Shown: one piece after another, positions 21,055 to 34,600 of the stretch | Numbering within the stretch: position 1 is the first letter of the stretch | Layout: each line of letters opens with the position of its first letter | NCBI GenBank assembly: GCA_001599755.1 | Contig: BCHX01000002.1 | Coordinates: forward strand, 4,260,330 to 4,324,329 | Origin: Gliomastix tumulicola | Taxonomy: Eukaryota; Ascomycota; Sordariomycetes; Hypocreales; Bionectriaceae | DNA: 64,000 nucleotides | Direction: 5' to 3' | The notes under the pieces: generated by a model | Told to the model about the DNA's origin: nothing | Database searches by the model: none | Seen by the model: only the letters and a program-made list of their open reading frames with translations | Position numbers and translations under genes: made by a program

Positions 21055-23063
21055 AAGGGCAAGTTGGAGAGCGTGTGTGATGCGTGACAGATCAAGGCTA
21101 AGCAGTAACAAGGCATCGCTAAGACTTGCCGGCGTGTCTTGGGTTCCGTTAGCCCAAGGCACGTCTCCTCATCTCGCGGCTTCACATGTGTGTGTGTGCA
21201 TGTGTCCAGACATGTGAGATACGGTAGCATCGAAAGCCACGAAAGCCTGGGACAAATCGCGATACACACGCCACCAGATGTGAAACCGAATGAGCAGGAT
21301 TGGGGCGAAAGGAGAGGGGGGGGTGGAAGGGCCAATCACGATGCAATATCCATCCATCCATACAACGCAGCCTCTGAGATCACAACAACAACAACCCAAC
21401 GTCGTCGTTTCAAAACGGTAGCCAATATTGCCTTCTTCTTTACCCCGTCCGGAGCGCCATCATCGATGACTTACATATTGCTCAATGATCTACAGGGTTT
21501 GTCTTCCCAAGCAGCCACGCTTTCCCCCAATCAGCTCCTCGCCTTTCCTCGACGAATGCGATGCGCCGAGAACGCCACGCTTTCGTTCGCCACGGTGGGA
21601 ACACGAACCAGAAAACGCAGACCACTTCTAAAGTCCGAAAGGGTACGAAATCAGGCCAGTCAAAAACCTGGTTTGTTGGAGGAGGAGGGAGCCGCCGTCT
21701 TGAAACGTGGGACAGCCAAACCTGTAGGATTCCAGCCAAAAGCGATGTGGTGCATATCTGGACGACGGGCTGCAGCTGGAGGGCCAATAAAAATCTCCAC
21801 TTCCAATGGCAGCCTCTTCTTTTCAGTGTGCTCGTTGATCGGCCCCTTGGTGATGCCACATGGTGCATCCATCGGGGGTGGGTGGGAGAGGTGGAGGGGG
21901 AGCAACAAGAGGGAAAGAATTGCCACAGCGGTGTGGAGGATGCTTCCAAGAAAAAACCAGGTCCTGGAGCAACCGGTGGGCAATGGTAGGCCAGCACGTG
22001 TTGGAGATCTGTTCCTGGTCCTGAGATTGGCTTTCCACGAGTCCTCGCATTTCTCCCCTTTTTTTTTCCAATACTTCTTGGTTCGCAATGGGCCTGAGGC
22101 TCCAGAAGCAGTAGTAGTTAGTTATTAGTTAGGTAAGTAGTGGGAAGAGATCTCCGGACGCTGGCCTCGATGGCCACGTCGCGGCGAATGTTGGCCTCAT
22201 CGAGAGGAACGATAAGAAGCCACTGCCGGGCTGCTAGTGCCTTCACTGCATAGCTCAACCACTCACAGCAGCCCGTGAGAGCGTGTGTCCCGGCTACTGC
22301 TGATGCTGGCAGCACCTAGTGCCGGTACTCGCAGGGCCAAGGCGTAGCTGAATAGAGGGCTAAATTCAATTCGAGGCAGAAGAAAGAAGGGGGGGCTAAT
22401 ATTAAAAAAGCAATGCATTTGGAATACACACTGGAGAAAGGTGTGCCCTCCCTTGTTCGACAGCGGCATCTTCCGTCTGTCTCGCTCAGACCAGAGACAC
22501 GTCTGCCGACACCAGAGCAAGAAGTGACAGGGTCTTCGGGGCGGGGACGGCGAAACTGTGTCTCTCTGTCTGTCTCCCCACGTTGTGGCTCTCACCTCAT
22601 CAATCAATCAATCTATCTATCTACCGCTCTGCCGCGGGTGTGTGCTGGTGTCTCGGCCACGCTCAAGTGGGCACAAGATCGACAGAGAGTTCCTGCAGAG
22701 GGACACGACGAGTTTCCCAGTGAAACGGGCGTGTGTGTGATATGGGAAAGGAAGATAACTCGACTTGGTATGGCAGCGCGAGGAGGTGTGAGTGGGCAAG
22801 CCCGTTGAGCTGAGAAGATCGGCACTTTGGGAAGATGGTGGTGAGGGGCTGGGCTAGCTGCCAGATGGAGTTTCTCCCCCCCCTTCACTACCACAAGCAA
22901 CGCAGAATGGAGGGGGTGTGTGGCATCTGGGCTGAAAAGAAAGTATGCGCCGCTATTTTGGGATAGCTTCGTTCACTGCCAGGCGGTCTTGCCTCGCTGA
23001 TGATCAATGATGGAATTGGATGAGTGATCGCCCTGTCTACTTGCCCGCAACGGTTTCGCTTCC

Positions 23064-23091
23064 CACACACGCACACACACACACACACACA
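23064..23091. repeat. CA dinucleotide repeat with one interruption
   Basis: A CA tract interrupted by a single G at 23071. It is non-coding in context. Confidence 0.9.
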
Positions 23092-25197
23092 TTCGCTCTC
23101 GTGCATGGGATCTAGTGTCGGCAGTAGTAATTCGCTGGGAACAGCCTCCGATGTCATCATTACTTCTTTCTCAGTCGGGCTGCCGTGCCTCACGCTCACA
23201 GCACGAGGGAATGCATCAGGTGGCCCCCAAATTGTCTTGGACATTGCTTGTTTCTTCGCCGTGTCCGGAGGTAGGCAGATAGAACGAGGTCTAGAAGAAC
23301 CGATACCAAGACCACAATCCGGTTCCCCCAAATGGCAAATTGTCGAATTGTCCGTTCTCCCCCCCTCCCCCGAGCCAGCCAGCACCGACCACGCTTTCGG
23401 AGAACCTCCTCTGCCCTTCCCACTCTCCTCCTCCTCCTCCTCCTCCCAGACGGAGGAGGAACGGAGAGAAGGCAGAGGGATTTGCGTATTTCGCGCGCGG
23501 GCACAGTCCAGCAGGTGACCTGTTTCGATGCCGGGCTAGTATAGCCTAACTAATGCCCGCCCCCTCGTCCCGTGCGGTGGCGTGTGCTTTGTGGTCGTTC
23601 GTTTTTCCATGCCCGCAGACCGTGATGGCGAGAAAGCACGAGTTACGAGTAGAGCCCCCCCCCCCTCGTCTCCACGAGCCCTTTTTTCCTTGATGGACAG
23701 GGTGCACGGTGCAGCCCCTGGCTCCTGGGTCTGCCCCCCCCCCCTCTCACCTTATCCCCTCCTCCCAAGCAGGCAGAAGGCAAATCGTAGATTGCAAGGT
23801 TGCAAGTAAAAGGGCCAAGGGATCAGACTCCCACCCCCAAAAAGCGCGCTGGCACTTGATGTGTGCGGGCGCGCGCGCGGCTTGCTTCAAAACTCCATTT
23901 TCTCCTCTCAACAGGTTGGCCCTTAACCTTTCTCGTCGCGAGAATGCAACCTCACCAAGGGAAAAGCAAGGCATGGCACGTTGGAGAAATTTGGTGTGCA
24001 GCAGAATGCACAATCCAGTCCAGTCCACGGTCTCCATTCGTTTTGCGGGTTTGCAAGCAGAGCGTGGGACCGTGTTCCCGTCCCGTTCGACCCTGTGGGA
24101 GCGGGAGTGTCTTCTCCGTCCAAGGGCCGTGCTTCAGGATGAAGGGTTGTGGGAGTGTTGGTTGGAGGATGGATTGATTGTCTTCGATATTAGCTCTTTG
24201 AGAAGGTGTCTGTTTGCCTCCTCGCATTTTCCTTCCATTTCCGAGAATTGATGGTCTGTTCACTCTGTGGCGCCCCCAAAAAAGAAAAGAGAGGCTATTC
24301 GCACCGCAGGTGAGGCTTTCAGCTGAGCCCGGCCAGACACCAGCAGAAAAGGGCCCTTTGGTCACCGAGTTCCGGGGGTGTGCGGCACTTGGTCTCGGCC
24401 CATCCAGCCAACCCAAGAGACGATGACCGCATCTCCGGCGTCGAAACCAGGGCAAGATTGACACGACGCCTGCCGATCACCCAAACATGAATCACTGCAG
24501 CCTAACACACACCTACAAAGGATTTGCTACCTGCATTCTTGCGTGTCGTCGTTGGGGGGGTTCCCACTCACACCTCGCCCACTTCCCCTCCAGCCTCTCG
24601 CACGTGGTTTGACCGCCACCTCGCGCATTTTTGCCTCTCCATCTCTCTCTTTCTGGACTGGGTACGTATCGTCGTAGAGTGCAAAGACTTCGTTCGCTCC
24701 AACCCAACGATAGCCGCGCCAAGAAACGCCCAGCGCTTCCTGCGAAACCGATAACGTGCGATGAAACAAAAGCCCGCTATCAATCTACCTGAAGGGGGGG
24801 AAGGCAGGTCGCAAAGCGATCAACGTTATTACGTCGGTGATGCGACGCTGCACGCGGGACGGCGCTTGCTGCGGTCGCACGGCATTTCTGTATCTGATCT
24901 TGCTGGGGAAGAAGGAAGCGAATGACACACGTACATACACGATCACACCACCTCGAACCCAAGAGATAGGAGGGAGGGGAGGGGAGGGGAGGGGGGTCAT
25001 GCATTCTCCCCCAGAGCGCGGAGAACGAGGCAATTGGGCCATTGCTCCAAGGAGGTGGTCAGCTCAGCACTCCCCCATCCCCCTCCCTCATTCCTGGATG
25101 TGATTTCTATTTTTTTTTAGTCGCTACACACCACCACCATCAGCGAAAAGCCAAGAAACCATAGGCTGCTGTACCTGGTCCAACAAGGTTATCAGCG

Positions 25198-25200
<3 letters not shown>

Positions 25201-25228
<28 letters not shown>
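25201..25228. repeat. TG dinucleotide repeat, 14 units
   Basis: Fourteen perfect TG units in the long intergenic region. Confidence 0.95.
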
Positions 25229-25229
<1 letters not shown>

Positions 25230-27238
25230 CCCAGGCTCGCCTTGCTGACAGTGACACACGAGCAGCTTCGCTCAGCTGGAAGGCAGGCGATGACGTTGTG
25301 TCCTCGGGACATGATGCTACCGGCGCTTGTAGCCGCGCTTGCTGTTCCTAGCCTCCCCCTACTACGAACGTACGCTCGGCCGTCGGCACATTTTCATCGT
25401 AGCCCATCGTGAGAACCAATCGCGATGGCACCGTGGGCTCTTTTTTCGACTTTTTTTCTCGCGGAACGAGATACGCCTTGCATCATTGAGCAGCAGCCCC
25501 CAGCCCTGTCAACCCCCCCCCCCCCCTACCCTACCTAAGTTGTAGTAGGTAGCCTTAGCCCCAAATCGATCCTGCATAAACGAAAAAAGAGAGCCTTGTC
25601 GCTGCCAATGACGCACAGCAACAACCATGCATCGCATCACGGAGAGAATAGGAAAAGCTTAACGAGAAAAAGGGCAAAAGATGCGCATGTGATGGGAATG
25701 GCGTGCAGGATTCCTTGGGGTCTGATGAGTGATGCGCAGCGTCGAATGGCAAAGGCCTTTTCTGCTGCTGACTGATGCTTGTCCGTCCATGGGCGAGCGA
25801 CAGGGAAGACCTTCCCAATGATGGGAGACAGAAAAAGCGCCCCTGCAAGGTACAGGTACGGTAACTCGTAGGCAAAATGCACAGTGAAACAGCAGCCAGG
25901 TACTTGCGTTTAATATGGCATTTGACGGTGTATGTCGACACCTTTTTTGTCCCCATCATTCACTCCCCAGCTGCTCACAACTCACCTGTACACATGGACA
26001 CTCTGCGAGTGACAGGTCGTCGGCGAAATACCAGTAACCGACGACAACCCAGCACCCTCCAACACAGAACAGGAGATGTCTAAGCCTCCCAGCATCCCCC
26101 CCCCTCCCCCAATCCTCACATCTCACATTCTCATGAATCCTCCCCCTTCCCATCGTACGTTTCTGCGTTGGTCCTTGGGTCTACGTGTTTTCCTCGCGCT
26201 TAATACCGGCAGCTCCATCCAGTAATAATCCCGTTTCACGCGTCAGCAAAACAGGCTGGCTAGTCGCGCTTCAGGCCCTTTTTTTTTTTTTAGGTGTTCT
26301 CGCCTCCCCGCCACCGTCCAAGCCGGAGTGAGGCCACAAGTGGTCAAACGCAGCCGCCCGAGCCGCCGTGATGTGGCAGCTCGTGAGGAATCGGAGACCT
26401 TGCAGGCCGAAACCAAAAAAAAATTGAAAATAAAATGAAGCATCACAAATATCTTTTTCTTGACATGTGTGGTGTATTGTATTGTATGTGTGTGTGTGGA
26501 CTCGCCATGGGTCGCGCTTGGACTCAGCTTTGAGCCTCAACCCCGCGACAGCGGTTTTACCTGCGGATCTGAAAAGGGGAAAAGGTCCTCTGTTCCGTCA
26601 ACGCAATGCGAAGTGACAGCCACCCAGTCGGTAACAGAAGGAGTCGCACAATCTTTCCTTTGAGGGAGATAAAAAAGGGGGAGGGAGAAGGAATCCGAGG
26701 TTACAACCAAACCTGAATCTTTCGGCCCGTCCTCCCACACCAAAACATCACAGACGCCCGTTAATACAGTACAATTTACGAGAGGCCGGTGTAGGGTACA
26801 CATACGTACACGAGCGGACTGGACGCCCAACGATAACGATGCGATATACGACTTTCCTGCCAAAGCCAGCCTCTGACGCCAGCGCGCAGAACGCCACGGC
26901 CGCCGATCGCCGTCACCGTATCCCGTATCACACCCGACCTCAAACCCGTCGTATTGGTTGGCTCGCCAGCGGCTCACACACACACACACACCCCTGGTTC
27001 CCTTGAATTTCTTTTTTTATGCCCAAGTACGTCACTAGGCTCCCTTGTTGCTGACGCCCTTCATCTCACCAGCACACCAACAAGTCCGACCGGATTTTAG
27101 GGAACAGATTGGCTTCCCCCCATCCGAGATGAAGGTCGCCGACCGCCGGGGCACCATCCCCGGATTTCTGGGAGTGTCGAGTCCAGGGTAGGTAGAACGG
27201 GCACACGCAACCAAGCCCGGTGGAGGTCTCCGCACACG

Positions 27239-27258
27239 CCCCCCCCCCCCCCCCCCCC
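27239..27258. repeat. Poly-C tract, 20 C, followed by 5 G
   Basis: Twenty C followed immediately by GGGGG at 27259-27263. It is the last long homopolymer before the change in sequence texture near 29.3 kb. Confidence 0.9.
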
Positions 27259-29250
27259 GGGGGCTTCCTGTCTAACTCCTGTCCAGACCGCTGTCAAAGG
27301 GCAAGCATCCGCCCTGTATTTCACGGGGGGGGAGGCCATGCCCCTTGACGAAAGCCCAGCAGGCAGGCAACTTTCCAGGGCCAGGGGCCAGAAAACCACC
27401 ATGCACGCACTGCTGGCAGGGCTGACGGCGCCCCCCTTGGTGAATCTCCCTTGATACGTTTTCTTTAATTATAACGGCGTGGCAGTGAGAGAGACAGGCT
27501 TCCATCTCTCTCTCTCCCTGACGGAAAAGAATTCCGAGGGGGCTCGCATCTGGCGTGAACAAGCTTTTTGCAGGGCCCCTGGCTGGCTTGCCCGTAAGGC
27601 TGCACCTGGTTTTGTCTAGCCAAATCTTCAGATAGGTCCATCCCCTGGCGGTGATTCACGATCTTCCTCAAACGGTCAAAATTCAAACTTCTTCCCTAAC
27701 GGACAAGTCGTGAATGGGAAAAAAATCAAAAAAAATCAGATGGTTTTTTTGGGGCCGCAAATCTGCCACAGCGACACGAGTCCCTAAATCTGACCTTTTG
27801 CGCCCGCCTCAATGATTTTCCACGCCTATTCTTTCACCCTTCTAAAGTCTGACAAGGTGCAACCCCGTAACGCCCTCAGGGATCGGGACTTTTGTCCTGG
27901 ATCTTGCATGGCGACACCGCCTGCCGCCAAAAGCCCAACTACTACGTAGGGCGTCGCACCCGTTCTACGCGTATGCAGGGTTTGACACCGCCCGTCTCAG
28001 GGACATGGTCAGGAGGGGAGAATAGAAGAAGGCCAACCTAGAAAATGAAGCCCGAAACGGGGGGTGAAATCGAAGGAGAGATTAAAGGCCAGGCTCTGGC
28101 TTGGGCGGAAAACTGAAATTCCATGCGCGCGCGCGCCGGGAACCTGGCTGGCAGAGAAGGAAAAAAGGGACCCCTTTCCCCGGTGCGCCATGTTCCCGGA
28201 CCCGGAACCCGGGGCCTGGGAAGATTGATGAGGAAAAGGTGAGACTGAGCATTGAGACAGAGAGAGAGAGAGAGAGACAAACTGCGGGCGGGCGGGCGGC
28301 GTCGCCGTCTGCCAAAAAGATGCGCCCGCCGTCTTCAAGCCACACACACCAACGATCCCAACCACTAATATGCTCCGACAAGCGAAAGGAGCCCAGAAAA
28401 TGGCGCCGGTGATCTCCTCCCGAGCTTCCCAAGCGAGTCAAGACACTTGCTGGTGAGATTGGGCCCCCTTCAAAAGATCAAGACCGTGCATTCTGCCATT
28501 CTTTCTGCTAGAGATGCAACTTTCGAAGCCATGGACCGACCGCCCGCCCGCCCTCCTGCAGTGCATGCATTCTCGGGAGATAGAAACACGCACGCCTCGC
28601 TGGGTCCTTGCTTTTATTGCTCATCGTAAAATATACCGAATCCGGTTGCTTGTCATCCACACTAATGTACGTCTTCGCTGCTAGCCACATGCCCCCCAGC
28701 ATTGGATCTGTCATAGCGCAGCGCCTGACAGGCCACACCCCCCCTTTTTCTTTGCTTTCATCAAACAGGGCCCCCCGCCCAGCCCATCTGATATGGCCAT
28801 GGATGATAAGTTCGACTTGCATCTTTATCCGTGTTGTTGCTTCTTGCTGTTGGTCGCCCTACAACCACCCGTGCATGCTTCGTGGTGGAGAGGACGTGAA
28901 GGGTCCAGGGATCCTTTTTCCTTGGTCCCCGAGTCCCTTGTGCCTGGACTTTGTGTGCCCTGGAGTTAAGAGGCTCGCTCGGGGACTTTTTTTTTCACCG
29001 CTGCCTGCATCGCCATCGTACGACTGAGACGCCCAGTCCAAAAGATCGATGGATGACAAACCGGTTTGTTGTCCATGTCTGGTCTCTCATTCCTGCATCA
29101 CACGTGCGTGCACGTACAGACGGATATGCACTGCTGAGTATATCCGCAACTTCACGTCCATCTATTAAGGGGGTTCGTTGGCTCTCCCGGCGGACCGAGG
29201 CCATAATTCACTCGAGCCTCGCTATATCGTGCCATCACGGCCGGTTTTCG

Positions 29251-32200
29251 GCATTTCGATCACGATTCTTCACGAGCAGAAGAATCAAATGTCCATACAG
29301 GGCAAAAGCCGATGAACAGAGCCGTGTATCTAGATAGACGGACCTCGAAGGGGGGGAAGTCGCCGTCACAGACCGTCACGGTCCCGGCTCGGGGACCAAC
29401 ATGCAAATCCTCATTTCCTGCAGCACCGGTCAAGAGGTCGCCGGCATCGACGAACAGACTGCCTTCGCGGATAACTCCGCTGCTGGTCATCAAATGTAAT
29501 TGCAGACGGGGTAGCGGTGTGAAAAGATTCCAAGTCTAGCCTCAGGAAGAGCAAACGCCGGCCTGCTTCCCCACGAGGCGTCCGCCGTGTGAGGCCGAGA
29601 TGAGTCTACAGACCAGTGGCAGATCAGTATTTCAGATCAGCCCTAAGACGATATGTACAGGGCGCCGTCGCACCTGGTCGTGATCCGCTGCAGGACCCAA
29701 CGCGGTGAAGGCGTCGGGTGTCTCGCCAGGGCAATAGGCTTCGGCTTAGCGGCTACGCGGACAATGCCTTCTCACTAGAGCCCAGCCAGGGGTTCGACAC
29801 TGACAGGCCTTAGCTTGCTGTTGGTTTGTCCTCTAGACTCTCCAGAGCCCATCACGGGGCCATGCTGCCCAAAAGTGCTCCGCGAGGGGACCGATTTCTA
29901 TCATTAGACTTTCTGAACGAGACAGGAATAGGTGTGCTGCGAGGTCGCTGGTCGCCTCCGACGCGTGAAGCGCTTAATCGCCGCCTCCAATTTGTCATCT
30001 TGCGGCTGTGACGTCTGCCGATAAGCACCAGTCTTCTAGCGCTGCTCCGCGAATAGAAGTAGAACCATGTCGGGACCGGTCAGAGAGTAGTGTCAAAGCC
30101 ACCGTCGTAGGGCCATGACGGAGGCGGTCAGTATCGCCAAAGCCTCAAACTGTACTCCGTAGACCCCATGGACATAAGCTGCGCTTCGCAACCAGGTCCT
30201 GCGTAGGGCTGGCACTGCCCACGGTTAATTGATGACTCGTATCTTCGAGCCCGGCAGTCGCTTGCTCTTGATATCCAACGACCTCTGAGCGGACTCCAAA
30301 TGGAGACGGCGAGGGGAGGGGTGTAACGAGAGTGGCAAGCCTCCGTGCAGTTCGTCTTGGACTTCCCGGCCACGAGGTTCCTGAGCCCGTCTTGGTATTG
30401 TCAAGGACATCGACATCGAACACGTCTATTGAGTGCCAACACCATCCGTCCAATCTCTTCCCTGGAGCGCGGAGCGCGCGCAAGGCCCCTGTGTGTCCCC
30501 GGGTGGAAGATACTATATCGTTTTCGGACATATTCTTCAGAGCAGGAGAGAGCTCTCTCCACAGCCCTGTCTGCTCGCCTGGAAAGACACCATGTAACCT
30601 CGAGGATCTCCTTACACATGTAATTACGGTTGCATCGGCAATGTCTCTAGTCTGGCATGAGCTCGTAGAAATCGTCTCAGAGCTCGTGCTTCTTAGGCTG
30701 CAAATTGGAGGCGGTTTCGAAGTCGAGGCGTCGGTTCCGAGCCAAGTTCTCTACCAACACTCCCCCTCCCTAGAAAATCTCAACTCGGCAAGCCTGGCAA
30801 TGGGAACTTCCAGACCGCCGAGTAAGATATGACCTAGGGATCAGCGATCATCGCAGGATACGACCGTGCGAAGGAACGCCGTCCCTGTCACAGTGCAGTA
30901 GGCGCTGCCAATGCGCTGCCAATCTGCAATTTCAACGTTAACGCCACGGGGTCGGGAAGTTTATTATGCCAGTAACCAAAAGAGGACACAAGATTCTGAG
31001 AGCGAGATCCAGGTACGAGCAACGGAGATTGCTGAAGAATTTCCTCCATAGACTTCCAAGCAGAGGTAAATGCTGATAGCAGTGGCGTGAACGCTGTGTC
31101 TCAACAGGCGATGATTGTCCAGAATATGCAGCGGGTATCGAGGCTAGTCGGGGATATCCTTGCGTGAATGTGAGATTGTAAATCGGCTACGGCAAGGCAT
31201 TTGAGTGTTCTGAGGATGGTTATGTCATTGTTCTGCCACCCAGCGACGTCAGTCGGTGTCATCCACGGCTCTCCAGGTTGACAAAGCTCTAGGTTATGCG
31301 ATACAACACGTACTGCCTGTGCGTTGGAGGCTAGTAGGGACAGGGCACGATAGCTGGGGCAAGGAAGAGCATGGCTGGGGCCCTGGCGGGCGTAATGGTT
31401 CATGTGATGAGAGGGAGGGGGGGGTGTGTCAACGGCATCAAAAGTGCCCTGAACTCAACTACCGATCCCTTCTGACGGGCCCATTGGCCCTAGCAGTCCG
31501 CTCAACTTGTAGCCTCAATTCTCAGTGTGTCTTTGGTTCCGCGCAGTCCACGTTCGCTGATTGCCTTCAACAGGGGCCAGTGGGCTGGGGTGGAATGTAG
31601 AAACTAGAAACCCACGAGCAGAGTGACTGGGCTGAGATAGGGCTGCCAGGGGGGCCGCCAAAGGGTCCCGTTAAGCTTGAGAGGACTGCAGGAGGGATCG
31701 CTGGGGAGGGTTTGGCGGTCACACCATGCCGATAGTTCCTGGAGGCCATCACGTCGGCGTGGCGATAGACGATATCATCGGGCATGAGCTGTGCACTGCA
31801 TCCTGCGCTGTGCGTGGACGAGCTGGCACTCGCTCCGCGGCGGCTCTCGAGCGATGCAACTCTACACACCCACCCAACCACCCAAGAGTGACAGATGCTA
31901 TTTTGGTGTCGCTTAGTGCGTGTGTGTTGGCATAAATCGAGAGTGCAGCACGCCTCGCAGTAGTGCCGTATGCTCACCAATGGCGGAGAATTGTCGTGAC
32001 GGCTAGGACCCTCCCGTGACAGCTCGAGTGCTGCCTCAAGCTTAATTTAGTCATTGAAGCGCATTGGCGCTTGTGGTCGTGAAGAAGTGACCGTGCGGTG
32101 CAGTGGATTCTCTCACCTCATAGATACACGAGTCGTTGGCGTTCTCTGGAGACTGGAGTTGGAGCTATCCTAGGCTAATTAGTACACTTGTTTCTTATGG

Positions 32201-34600
32201 GGTAATATGGCTGGGGAGACCTGATATGTGACCAAAATTAAAATTGAAGGGGAGAGGTGGGAAAGCTCACAGGATTCGTCCCTTCCTACGGCCATCCCCG
32301 AAGTGGCCAGAGGTGTTGGTGATGGAATCATGAGCAAAACAGTCGAGGCCACAATCGTCTTACACGTGGTGTGCATTGACAATGCCTGTAGCGCCGTTGC
32401 TGTGCTGTCGGGAATCAATTGCGAGGTGTCCTTGACAACGGCAAGTCCGCCGTGGCCGACAAGTCCGCCGAGCGGCTCGGGGTAGAGACGGGGGGTTCCG
32501 CAGTGTCAGACTGAGTAGTCCAAGCTCGGCCGGATTTTTCGAGCTGGCGCCGCCGTAGTAAAGGTTCCGACGTGTGCTCGTGGAACTCGGGGGAACTTGC
32601 ATGCCGATACTTGGGACTCGCCATCGTGCTCGTGTGGAAATATCGTACTCCAGATGCCGTCTTATATCGCGTAGACGTCTGGTCGCAGTCAAGGCGTGGC
32701 CTTAGAGTCGCGTGGATCGATGCCACATCCAGAATCTCGTGAAATATTCGGGTCCTCGACATCATCACGAGCACCTCCGCTAGGGTAAGCTGTGAGAACG
32801 TCGGTCATCTTGTCGCTTAACCGGGTCGTGGTGGAAAGGGATTTTGTTGTCGGCATTCTTGTTGCGAATTCAAAAGTTCTGCGAAGTGAGTTCCGAGCTG
32901 GTCCTGGGGATGATCCCGAAGATTTGGCAGGCGCGGCCGTGTCTCTCTTTTGTCATCCTGGGAAGGTTCGCTTGCCTACTGGCACCTTCCTTAGACTGAC
33001 TGTCTCAATCAACCTTCGGGAAGGTGCTCTCGAGGACCAGGCAGCAGGTACTTGGCCTGACTCTGGCATGGCCAAGGTTGATGTGCGAAGGCAGACAACT
33101 GCGGTTTCTGGCATCTCGTGCTCCTCGTTGTCGGACATCATAGGCGCACTTGACCTATGATGAGCTGGTACCCTCCTTCCAGAGTCGCGTCCGAATGGCT
33201 CACATGCGTGCGCCGCTTCGTCGATATCCAGGCCGAGTCGAGGTTCGTGTCCTTGCTGCTGTCGGTTTTGCTCTGATCGAATCGCTTTCGGTTGGAGTTG
33301 TCCCTCCGTGATGGACTTGGCTGGCTGACCTGTTCCGGTACAGACCTCATTCGCCTCCCCAGCGACACCCATAGCCCTCCACAAGTTCAAGTCGGAGGCG
33401 TTCCTCTGTGGCGACGGCGCCTGACATCTGTCCGTTTCGGCTCGTTTCCGTTTCCGATGTTCCCTGCGAACTCGTTGAAAGAGCTTCGAATGAACGGTGT
33501 TCGGGCTGGTGCTCTGCTCGTCGGGTACAGCCTCCAAGATCCAGTTGTGATTCCTGATGATCCGCTCCCTTCTGAGTGTTTCTTCTCGAACCCGTCGTCC
33601 GTCGCTTCCATCCCATGTCGTCCATGCTGAAACCCGGTCGCCAAGTGCCTCAGAGGCTGTTTTCGCATACGAGTCGAATATGGGCCGTTGAAAGGCTGTC
33701 GTGGAGCCGATTGTGCGTCGAACCTCCGAGGCAGGCAGACGGGAGACAGACGGACCACCTGTTTACAACGGGAGTTCTATTCACTATATACGTCTCTTGC
33801 CAAGGGGGATTCTCGCCAATCTCTCCAATCTTGTTCATAGATCCTATGTTTGACCTCATTCCATACGTCTTTCCACGTAAGTTAATCCCTGGCTAGACTC
33901 ACAGCTCGCAGGCATCAAACTGCAAGCGCACCGAAGAGAGTTTAGCAAAGATAATGAGCGTCCCCAACATAGCCCCAAACCGGCAAGGCTTATGCTATTC
34001 TCGTCGGTTTTGATTCAAGACCGATCTTGAATCTTGGTCCATTCCGAATGGGTTTGGAGGCTCGATGCTGCAGACTTCGTAAGCCAGTGCAGGGTTGGCC
34101 TTTGACGAAGCAGTAATAGCGCACATCAGAGCCAACTCGACACAACTCAGAGGCTTCTCTTGCCTAACAATTGCTGGTACGGGATTCACGAATGCCGTCC
34201 GGAGACAGTAATATCTCTGGCCGGGGGAATCCCGTTTGGGGCCGGAGGACGTAATCCATGGCCGTGACCCGTCTCCGTCCGGGGTCAAAACAGTTCAACA
34301 CCGCCCGTCTTCCTCAACGGCTGGGGCAGACAACATGTTCATGATCCCCTCATCAAACTTGAAGTCGAGGCATCCTTGAAGACTGGGTCGCGTCTCTCCA
34401 TGGCATCCAGCTCTGTGGCTCGGTCAAGGTGATCCCAAGCCTGGGATGTGATGCCTACGTCAGGGAAGGATTCAGTCATTCCATGCGTGGAATGGCGTTG
34501 TTTTGGGTGGGTTTGGAGGCCAGCCATTTGGGCGGTGGCGCCATTCCAGAGTGTGGCTATTCATACCACCTGGCAAACGGCCTCCAACCGCCACATGCTG
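29251..34600 (-). pseudogene. Possible decayed coding segment(s) on the minus strand, family unknown
   Basis: Here the homopolymers stop and several protein-like minus-strand frames appear, none forming a complete gene. The largest is open from 33762 to 32953 (about 270 codons) with a basic block RVRREHRKRKRAETDRC. Others are 33995-34288 (contains EKPLSCVELALMCAI), 34339-34527, 31101-31403 (TPTDVAGWQNNDITILRTL, weakly ankyrin-like) and 29260-29493 (VTVCDGDFPPFEVRL). The frames are separated by stops or phase changes without convincing splice sites. I do not recognise the family. Alternatives are an intact gene with introns I could not place, or chance frames. There is no AT enrichment that would suggest repeat-induced mutation. 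Confidence 0.3.

Larger units (their letters stand above)
17650..29250. other. Left part of an 18 kb divergent intergenic region, microsatellite- and homopolymer-rich
   Basis: No gene could be recognised in about 11.6 kb. All open frames are short, overlap in conflicting phases and consist of low-complexity peptides. The DNA is marked by long C or G tracts (18129-18151, 19052-19067, 20729-20750, 25513-25526, 27239-27258), alternating purine-pyrimidine runs such as GCGCGCGC near 18857 and 19796, and CA, TG, GA and AAGC microsatellites. Ambiguous bases occur only at the C/G tracts. The texture matches the promoter sides of other genes in the window. It therefore looks like ordinary but very long regulatory or non-coding DNA, possibly containing lncRNAs that cannot be seen here. 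Confidence 0.55.

Noticed and set aside
30332..30832. A 166-codon plus-strand frame in the decayed region
   Set aside because: No motif and no plausible promoter or splice context; the minus strand reads slightly more protein-like here, so it is kept only as part of the decayed-region observation.
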